A stretch of DNA of 6,433 nucleotides from Bacteroidota bacterium. GTDB taxonomy: Bacteria; Bacteroidota; Bacteroidia; Bacteroidales; VadinHA17. The notes below the pieces were generated by a model, which searched no databases, was not told the DNA's origin, and was given only the letters and a program-made list of their open reading frames with translations. Shown here one piece after another: positions 1-4,312 of the stretch. The stretch's first letter is position 1. Every line of letters begins with the position of its first letter. The position numbers and the translations under genes were made by a program. Location: assembly GCA_022711195.1 (NCBI GenBank), contig JAKLFN010000121.1:1-6433 (forward strand), given 5' to 3'.

Positions 1-1
1 C

Positions 2-451
2 CTGAAGGCCGGATTTATTTCCTGTAATCTCACCCCATGTTTTATAATTACCTGTTATCCAGATATTAATACCGGCCTCTACTGACAAGCCTCTTGCAAG
101 AAGATCAGGCAAGACCGGATTTTTTTCATTTACGACAGCCACCACTGCATCTTTTGCCACGGCGACAGGCAGCGCGCCTTTTTTCAGTTCTTCGGGATTA
201 ATTTCGCGCGATACCATTCCGATTTCCACCAGTCCGCCGAGGACATCAGCAATTCCTTTTCCAGCACCTCCGGCGGAGATGTCGATCCTTACTTCGGGAT
301 GAATTTTCCTGTATTCCTCGGCCCACCTGACAGTTAACGGATAGAGAGCCCAGGCGCCAGAGATGCTTATTGTGTTTTTTCTGTTACCGGAAGTACACGA
401 CTGGAAAATAATCACAAGCAGAGAACAGAAAAAAAGTATTGTTTTTTGCAT
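2..451 (-). CDS. PstS-like phosphate-type ABC transporter substrate-binding lipoprotein (partial, C-terminus outside window)
   Basis: Reading the minus strand from the ATG at 451 gives 150 open codons running off the left edge, so only the N-terminal part is present. Residues 1-18 form a hydrophobic signal sequence ending in FQSC, a relaxed Bacteroidota-type lipobox with Cys19 as the predicted lipidated residue. The mature part reads like a PBP-like type 2 domain of the PstS family: an SGAWALYPL stretch (31-39) where PstS proteins carry the first ligand-binding loop, WAEEYRKIHPEVRIDI (43-58), a glycine-rich SAGGAGKGIADVL segment (59-71), and GMVSREI (78-84). Known family role: capture of phosphate or a similar oxyanion outside the inner membrane for an ABC importer. 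No permease or ATPase gene is visible; they could lie to the left. The ligand is inferred, since the first loop differs from the classical GSST form. It is divergent from the VOC gene, with a 178-bp intergenic region in which I see no convincing operator. Confidence 0.8.
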   Translation of the reverse strand, partial: MQKTILFFCSLLVIIFQSCTSGNRKNTISISGAWALYPLTVRWAEEYRKIHPEVRIDISAGGAGKGIADVLGGLVEIGMVSREINPEELKKGALPVAVAKDAVVAVVNEKNPVLPDLLARGLSVEAGINIWITGNYKTWGEITGNKSGLQ

Positions 452-629
452 CTGAAAAATATCGGCTAATCTTCATAAAAATAGTATAATTTCTCAAGAA
501 TGTGGCTGGATGATAAACCAGGAAATTGAATGAACAATATAATATGCTAGCTTGTTAAGATTTAATTCAAGGCAATACTTTTTGAAAGAAATGAATCTCT
601 CCCCGGTGATGAAAGACGTATATTGAATT

Positions 630-1478
630 ATGACAACAATGAAAAATCCTGTTTATCCCTGTCTCTGGTTTGACGGAAATGCCAGGGTAGCGGCAGAATT
701 TTATTGTTCTGTTTTCAGTAACTCAGTCATTACTTCCGAAAATCCGATGGTGGTTATACTTGAATCAGCCGGACAAAAATTCATGTTACTGAACGGAGGA
801 CCTCAGTATAAGATCAATCCTGCGATCTCATTTTTTGTGTCGTGCGAAACCGCAGAAGAGACAACAGAAACCTGGGACAAGCTTCTTGAGGGTGGTTCGG
901 TTCTTATGCCTATCGGTAAATATGACTGGAGCGAAAGATACGGGTGGCTCCGGGACAGGTTTGGTGTGAACTGGCAGGTGATAAATGGCAGAATAGGCGA
1001 TTCGGCACAGAGATTTACTCCTGCATTAATGTTCACAGGATCGCAGAATGGCAATGCCGCGAAAGCAATTAATTTTTATGCTTCGGTTTTTGAATGTTCA
1101 GGTGCCAAGAATATTTTAAGATATACGAAAGAGCAGAATGAAATAGAAGGCAATCTGGCACATGCAGAATTCTTCCTGGGCAAGTATCTTTTTGTAGCCA
1201 TGGATAGTTCCTTTCAGCATGAGTTTTCTTTTAATGAAGGAGTCTCGTTTGTTATCGAATGTGAATCGCAGCTGGAGATTGATTACTACTGGGCAGGGCT
1301 TACCCTGGGCGGGTCGGAAGGCCGGTGCGGCTGGCTGAAGGACCGGTTTGGTGTATCGTGGCAGATTGTTCCTTCAGTCTTAAAAGACCTTATGGCTGAT
1401 CATGAAAGATCTGAAAGAGTTGTCAGGGCATTTCTTAAGATGAAGAAGTTTGATATAGAAGAACTGTTGAAAGCGTGA
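630..1478 (+). CDS. Two-domain PhnB-like VOC (glyoxalase/bleomycin resistance superfamily) protein
   Basis: The 282-residue product is an internal duplication of the PhnB / '3-demethylubiquinone-9 3-methyltransferase-like' VOC domain. Domain 1 (about 7-118) starts PCLWFDGNARVAAEFYCSVF and ends with GWLRDRFGVNWQ (105-116). Domain 2 (about 130-247) starts PALMFTGSQNGNAAKAINFY and ends with GWLKDRFGVSWQ (234-245). Each repeat also has the F-x-V/I-x-C-E strand and a W..L..GG helix typical of the family. A basic/helical tail follows (248-282). Despite the old family name these are generally not methyltransferases and the substrate is unknown; a cytoplasmic location is expected because there is no signal peptide. 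The start at 630 is followed by a second in-frame ATG at 639, and neither has a Shine-Dalgarno sequence, so the true start could be either. A possible Bacteroidota promoter (TTG at 552-554, TACTTTTTG at 576-584, one base longer than consensus) lies upstream but is weak. The gene stands alone. Confidence 0.85.
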   Translation: MTTMKNPVYPCLWFDGNARVAAEFYCSVFSNSVITSENPMVVILESAGQKFMLLNGGPQYKINPAISFFVSCETAEETTETWDKLLEGGSVLMPIGKYDWSERYGWLRDRFGVNWQVINGRIGDSAQRFTPALMFTGSQNGNAAKAINFYASVFECSGAKNILRYTKEQNEIEGNLAHAEFFLGKYLFVAMDSSFQHEFSFNEGVSFVIECESQLEIDYYWAGLTLGGSEGRCGWLKDRFGVSWQIVPSVLKDLMADHERSERVVRAFLKMKKFDIEELLKA

Positions 1479-1519
1479 CCCTGCTCCCGGCATCATGCGT
1501 CGGCTTCGCTCGGAATGAC
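1479..1519. repeat. GC-rich intergenic block resembling a dispersed CATTCCGAGCGAAG-type repeat
   Basis: Immediately after the VOC stop codon is a GC-rich block unlike the A/T-rich sequence on either side. Read on the minus strand it begins GTCATTCCGAGCGAAGCC and ends CCGGGAGCAGGG. Sequences beginning with a similar 'GTCATTCCGAGCGAAG' phrase are, from memory, frequent intergenic repeats in Bacteroidota genomes. Only one copy is in the window, so repetitiveness cannot be shown here. It contains small internal self-complementarity (GCAT-C-ATGC at about 1490-1498) but no strong terminator-like stem with a T-tract. The rest of the gap up to the tRNA promoter shows nothing recognisable. Confidence 0.3.
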
Positions 1520-1654
1520 TAGAGGATTATTGTTAAAATGGGAAAGAGGCGGAAATATTGTTCAGAATCAAATGGGTATTGAATTAGGGCTTGAGAAATG
1601 AATTGAAACAGGAATGGCTTTCTTTTCAGATTTTCCTGAATTCACATTTTTTAT

Positions 1655-1662
1655 TATTTTTG
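1655..1662 (+). promoter_or_regulatory. Putative -7 box of the tRNA-Cys promoter
   Basis: TATTTTTG matches the Bacteroidota primary sigma factor -7 consensus TAnnTTTG at every fixed position. It ends 14 bp before the first base of the mature tRNA, which would give a 5' leader of roughly 6-9 nt. The expected -33 TTG at 19-21 bp upstream is not clear (a T-run, TTTTCC, at 1631-1636 instead), so the call rests on the -7 box and on its position before a stable RNA gene. Confidence 0.45.
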
Positions 1663-1676
1663 CAGTCCAAACTAAC

Positions 1677-1747
1677 GGTCAGTTGTCCGAGTGGCTAGGA
1701 ATCGGTCTGCAAAACCGGCTACGGCGGTTCGAATCCGCCACTGACCT
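1677..1747 (+). tRNA. tRNA-Cys (anticodon GCA)
   Basis: A complete 71-nt cloverleaf folds by eye. The acceptor stem is GGTCAGT (1677-1683) paired with ACTGACC (1740-1746), a perfect 7 bp. The D arm has TCC/GGA with loop GAGTGGCTA. The anticodon stem TCGGT/ACCGG closes a 7-nt loop CTGCAAA with anticodon GCA at 1709-1711. A 4-nt variable loop CTAC follows. The T arm is GGCGG/CCGCC with loop TTCGAAT. The discriminator base is T1747, as expected for cysteine tRNAs, where U73 is the main identity element for cysteinyl-tRNA synthetase. CCA is not encoded (CAA follows), so it must be added by the CCA-adding enzyme. A perfect -7 promoter box lies just upstream and a strong hairpin with a T-tract begins 3 nt after the discriminator base, so this appears to be a single-gene transcription unit. 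Open frames that cross this region on either strand are not genes. Confidence 0.97.
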
Positions 1748-1749
1748 CA

Positions 1750-1787
1750 ACAAAATCCCTGTGCACGCAGTGCCGGGGATTTTTTGT
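1750..1787 (+). terminator. Hairpin repeat copy A, the likely intrinsic terminator of tRNA-Cys
   Basis: The outer stem pairs AAAATCCC (1752-1759) with GGGATTTT (1776-1783), and a small inner stem pairs GCAC (1763-1766) with GTGC (1770-1773) around a GCA loop. The 3' arm runs into T6 (1780-1785), giving an intrinsic-terminator geometry directly behind the tRNA. This hairpin is also the + oriented member of a repeat family. Its two flanks reappear inverted at copy B: bases 1747-1760 match the reverse complement of 1858-1871 exactly (14 bp), and 1774-1789 match 1824-1839 exactly (16 bp). The repeat unit therefore starts at the last base of the tRNA and ends at 1789. Confidence 0.65.
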
Positions 1788-1823
1788 ATCAGCCCGAAGT
1801 CAGCTTGCTGAACGGAGGGATGT

Positions 1824-1874
1824 ATACAAAAAATCCCCGTCTCCGCGACAGCGGAGCAGGGATTTTGTTGATGG
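1824..1874 (-). repeat. Hairpin repeat copy B, inverted relative to copy A
   Basis: This is the same element as copy A in reverse orientation, 34 bp away. Its outer arms match A perfectly over 14 and 16 bp, but its core differs and is 5 bp longer: CTCCGC (1841-1846), loop GACA, GCGGAG (1851-1856), nested inside AAAATCCC (1830-1837) / GGGATTTT (1859-1866). Transcribed from the minus strand it would end in T6 and could act as a terminator; on the plus strand the T-run is only T4. A and B together form a large inverted pair whose spacer contains a further short palindrome, TCAGC-TT-GCTGA (1800-1811). Bases 1836-1874 are repeated exactly as copy C. Confidence 0.75.
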
Positions 1875-1931
1875 GCCATCCAATACTGGATCACCACAGG
1901 TAATCCGCTATCTGCTTCGATATTTCACCTA

Positions 1932-1970
1932 CCCGTCTCCGCGACAGCGGAGCAGGGATTTTGTTGATGG
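1932..1970 (-). repeat. Hairpin repeat copy C, truncated, direct repeat of copy B
   Basis: These 39 bp are identical to 1836-1874, offset by 96 bp in the same orientation. Copy C keeps the inner CTCCGC-GACA-GCGGAG hairpin (1937-1952) and the arm ending GATTTTGTTGATGG, but lacks the ATACAAAAAAT arm. It therefore cannot form the long outer stem and should be a poor terminator. Perfect identity next to an abrupt end suggests recent duplication or a cut-down copy. Its right arm supplies the TTTTG that is a candidate -33 box for the following gene. The segment between B and C (1875-1931) has no gene; the only structure seen is a short ATCCA-ATAC-TGGAT stem-loop (1878-1891). Confidence 0.75.
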
Positions 1971-1990
1971 ACCGGATTTTCCTACCTTTC
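1959..1990 (+). promoter_or_regulatory. Putative Bacteroidota promoter for the propeller-protein gene
   Basis: TTTTG at 1959-1963 could serve as the -33 element and TACCTTTC at 1983-1990 as the -7 element (five of the six fixed positions of TAnnTTTG). They are separated by 19 bp, within the usual 19-21 bp spacing. Transcription would begin near 1996, giving a short leader of about 12 nt before the ATG at 2008. The -33 element lies inside repeat copy C. The -7 mismatch (C for the final G) makes this a moderate call. Confidence 0.35.
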
Positions 1991-2007
1991 AGCCATATTC
2001 CAAACCA

Positions 2008-3732
2008 ATGAAAAAAATAATACTCATTACGGCTGCAATACTGGGAATATCTGTCTCACCAGGTGCACAAAACCACGCTCCTGCCGCAACAGTAATAATC
2101 CCTGCCTCCGACTTCCTCGAACGGATGCCCAAATCAGATGTCATTACCGAAGCAACAGGAGATTCATGGTACTTTAACAACACAGCCCTGGTAATGAATT
2201 CCATTGTCAATCTTATCACATGGGTCGATGTTCCTGAAAAAGGAAAATACTACCTTTTCGTACGAAGCAACGGAACAAAGGGCAAAGGCTTTAAAGTGAT
2301 TGTTGATGATTGGATGTCTGAAACAACTTTTGGCGACAGTACCCTTTGCTGGAAACAAGGGGGACCATTCAACCTGGACGCCGGCAAAACAGCCGTGAGA
2401 CTGACAAGGATCACTCCTCCCTCAACAGTAGATGTTTTGGTCCTCAGCAAAAATCCAGACCTCACTGAGAAAGATATAATCCCTTTCCAGCTTAATCCTG
2501 ATGTCAGGCTTATAAGAGAATATAAGCTGCCGGTATCAGGAATTGCAAAATTCGGCGATGTTGACGGCGACAGGAAAACCGATTTCATGATCCTTTCACG
2601 CGACTATTCCGCGACTATCTTTAATAATGCCGGAGAACAATTATGGTCATGGAAAGCTCCCCCTGAGAACGAAAGACTGAGGGCATCGTTCGAGGCACCC
2701 GGTGTTTTATGGGATTTTAATCACGACGGTAAGGCTGAAGTGGCACACTGGAGACTCTTTGATGATAAAGAGTGGCTCGTAATAGCAAACGGACAAACAG
2801 GCGAAATAATCCGTAAAACAGAATGGCCGACACAGCCGCTTCCCCATGAGTATAATAACTTCAGGCTGGCAATTGCAAAACTCACAAAAGGAACCCCTGA
2901 TGAACTGGCCGTCTTTACCGATATGGGAGGCACCATCAATACCGATCTGTATGATTCACAGCTGAACCACCTCTGGCAGCACCAGGAGAAAAGAAAAAAA
3001 GATAATATGGGCCATTATGTTTACCCGGTCGATTTTAATAATGACGGTATCGATGAAATCCTTGTCGGTTCCCTATTGCTCGACTCTAAAGGGAAAGAGA
3101 TATGGAACCGTTTCGACCTTACCTATGATAACCACGACCATGCCGACAGCTATAAATTTTCTGATATCGATGGCGACGGCAAACTCGATATAATTATGGT
3201 TCACAGCGATGTAGGAGTTTATGCCATTAAGGCAATGACTAAAGAAATCATCTGGCAGAATGTTGCAGAACACAGCCAGCAGCACCAGGTCGGCTTCTTC
3301 CTGAAAGATGTACCCGGTCCGCAAACAGTCGTGGGAGGCAGGACTTACGGCCTGAGGGGCACTTCTGAACCCTATCTCTCAAGCCAGTTGTACTGGTTTG
3401 ACAACAAAGGCAGACTGGTATCGATGTGGCCAAAGGGGTACCCCCTTAACGGTAATCCTGATTTCGTTTCAGGAGACTGGAGCGGAAAAGGAAAAAGAGA
3501 AGTCTTCTGGTATAAGTTCAGGCTCAACGAGAAGGGCGAAGGTGAACTCTATTTCCCCGACGGGGTATTTCATATGTTCGACTTTTCAGGCCGTGGCGCT
3601 GAAGAAGTTATCACTTTAGGCCAGGGAACATTGCGCGTTTTTGGTTCAAAAAATGCCACATACAGCAACAAAGACCTGAAAGAAAATCTCAATTATCTGA
3701 AAAACAGTGTCGTGAATCATACACATTATTGA
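2008..3732 (+). CDS. Secreted FG-GAP/VCBS beta-propeller protein, related to PL11 rhamnogalacturonan lyases
   Basis: This 574-residue protein starts with a Sec signal peptide (KK, then hydrophobic residues 4-17, likely cleavage near Ala20/Gln21). Residues about 28-155 look like an all-beta, carbohydrate-module-like domain (WVDVPEKGKYYLFVRSNG, FKVIVDD, FNLDAGKTAVRLTRI). From about 165 onward come repeated acidic loops of FG-GAP/VCBS type that normally bind calcium between propeller blades: FGDVDGDRKTD (182-192), DFNHDGKAE (236-244), DFNNDGIDE (342-350), DIDGDGKLD (386-394) and the degenerate GDWSGKGKRE (489-498). GHYVYP before the third loop, the cluster DNHDHAD (374-380) and HSQQHQVG (422-429) resemble the active-site-rich propeller of family 11 rhamnogalacturonan lyases. 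That makes polysaccharide binding or cleavage the best guess, but I cannot align it to prove activity. No SusC/SusD pair or other carbohydrate genes flank it. No C-terminal type IX secretion signal is evident, so a periplasmic location is likely. Confidence 0.7.
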   Translation: MKKIILITAAILGISVSPGAQNHAPAATVIIPASDFLERMPKSDVITEATGDSWYFNNTALVMNSIVNLITWVDVPEKGKYYLFVRSNGTKGKGFKVIVDDWMSETTFGDSTLCWKQGGPFNLDAGKTAVRLTRITPPSTVDVLVLSKNPDLTEKDIIPFQLNPDVRLIREYKLPVSGIAKFGDVDGDRKTDFMILSRDYSATIFNNAGEQLWSWKAPPENERLRASFEAPGVLWDFNHDGKAEVAHWRLFDDKEWLVIANGQTGEIIRKTEWPTQPLPHEYNNFRLAIAKLTKGTPDELAVFTDMGGTINTDLYDSQLNHLWQHQEKRKKDNMGHYVYPVDFNNDGIDEILVGSLLLDSKGKEIWNRFDLTYDNHDHADSYKFSDIDGDGKLDIIMVHSDVGVYAIKAMTKEIIWQNVAEHSQQHQVGFFLKDVPGPQTVVGGRTYGLRGTSEPYLSSQLYWFDNKGRLVSMWPKGYPLNGNPDFVSGDWSGKGKREVFWYKFRLNEKGEGELYFPDGVFHMFDFSGRGAEEVITLGQGTLRVFGSKNATYSNKDLKENLNYLKNSVVNHTHY

Positions 3733-3826
3733 ACCATTTATCGTAAAATAAATATTAATTTATTGAAAATAAATAAAATAAGTCGCGTTTAATCCGTAGA
3801 TTGCACCTCAATTAAAATCAATGATC

Positions 3827-4018
3827 ATGAGTAAAGGAACAGTGAAATTCTATAATGAATTCAAAGGATTCGGATTCATTAAAGAGGACAATTCAACAAA
3901 AGAGTATTATGTGCATTCATCAGGACTGAAAGAAAACATCAAGGAAAATGATGTTGTAACCTTCGACCTTGAGCCGGGGAAAAAAGGATTAAACTGCGTC
4001 AATGTTAAACTTGCGTAG
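3827..4018 (+). CDS. Cold-shock domain protein (CspA family)
   Basis: This is a 63-residue single cold-shock domain, a five-stranded OB fold that binds single-stranded RNA/DNA and melts RNA structure in the cytoplasm. RNP1 is KGFGFI (13-18). RNP2 is the slightly unusual EYYVHSSGL (26-34), with Tyr where Phe is common and Ser after His. GTVKFYNEFKGFGFI is the standard opening. I prefer the ATG at 3827 (MSKGTVKF) because it gives the family's usual N-terminus; an in-frame ATG at 3821 would add only Met-Ile. The 94-bp upstream gap is very A/T-rich and includes a perfect AT-only inverted repeat, AATAAAT-ATTA-ATTTATT (3747-3764). I found no convincing promoter or cold-box. A strong intrinsic terminator follows 32 bp after the stop, so the gene is probably transcribed alone. 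Confidence 0.95.
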   Translation: MSKGTVKFYNEFKGFGFIKEDNSTKEYYVHSSGLKENIKENDVVTFDLEPGKKGLNCVNVKLA

Positions 4019-4050
4019 TTTATCAATTATTATTATCTGATATTTTTTTG

Positions 4051-4074
4051 GTCCCGCCCAAAGCGGGACTTTTT
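4051..4074 (+). terminator. Intrinsic terminator after the cold-shock gene
   Basis: GTCCCGC (4051-4057) pairs perfectly with GCGGGAC (4063-4069) around the 5-nt loop CCAAA, followed directly by T5 (4070-4074). A T-run before the stem (4043-4049) has no matching A-run after it, so the terminator works in one direction. It separates the cold-shock gene from the small ORF that starts at 4092. Confidence 0.9.
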
Positions 4075-4091
4075 ATTTATCCATTAAAAGT

Positions 4092-4250
4092 ATGTTCGAA
4101 AAGAAAGCCGTTGTTTTTAAATCACCCGACCTCTCTAAGATGAAAGAAGTAATTATCGACCACAGGACAAAAATATATATCAATCCTGAACAGGATTCTG
4201 AAGAGGCCAAAAGCCATTATCTTGCAAGGTTACTGACAAGAAGACCTTAA
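4092..4250 (+). CDS. Small protein of unknown function, 52 residues
   Basis: A short ORF with ATG at 4092 and TAA at 4248-4250 begins MFEKKAVVFKSPDLSKMKEV and continues IIDHRTKIYINPEQDSEEAK to end LARLLTRRP. It looks coding: the composition is that of a soluble, charged protein with alternating hydrophobic residues (AVVF, EVIID, KIYI) that could form a small beta-sheet, followed by an amphipathic helix (about 35-50). No signal peptide, membrane segment, Cys pair or known motif is seen. From memory it resembles short uncharacterised Bacteroidota proteins with a 'VFKSPDLSKM' opening, but I cannot verify this. It starts 18 bp after the cold-shock terminator and ends 62 bp before the hydrolase gene, so it could be its own unit or lead into the hydrolase transcript. 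A second in-frame ATG lies at codon 17; the first is preferred because the residues between look structured. Confidence 0.6.
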   Translation: MFEKKAVVFKSPDLSKMKEVIIDHRTKIYINPEQDSEEAKSHYLARLLTRRP

Positions 4251-4312
4251 TTCCTCTTATCTTTGGTCTGACCAGGATGTAAACTGAGAATACTATTCCT
4301 GTCACCAGAGAA

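Noticed and set aside
803..1054. Minus-strand open frame inside the VOC gene
   Set aside because: It is a shadow of a clearly coding plus-strand frame with two family domains.
1614..1811. Open frame of 65 codons on the plus strand crossing the tRNA gene
   Set aside because: It runs straight through the tRNA-Cys cloverleaf and its terminator; the protein has no recognisable features.
1679..1897. Open frame of 72 codons on the minus strand opposite the tRNA
   Set aside because: It is antisense to the tRNA and to repeat copies A and B, with no protein-like signal.
1677..1970. Possible integrase attachment site or genomic-island scar at the tRNA 3' end
   Set aside because: The repeats share only the final base of the tRNA, not its 3' portion, and no integrase or duplicated tRNA fragment is present.
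1747..1970. CRISPR-like spaced repeats
   Set aside because: Only three copies exist, in mixed orientation with unequal spacing; one is truncated, and there are no cas genes.
3747..3764. Perfect AT-only inverted repeat AATAAAT-ATTA-ATTTATT before the cold-shock gene
   Set aside because: The stem has no G-C pair and no following T-run, and lies in very A/T-rich DNA, so chance is a sufficient explanation; it is not called a terminator or operator.
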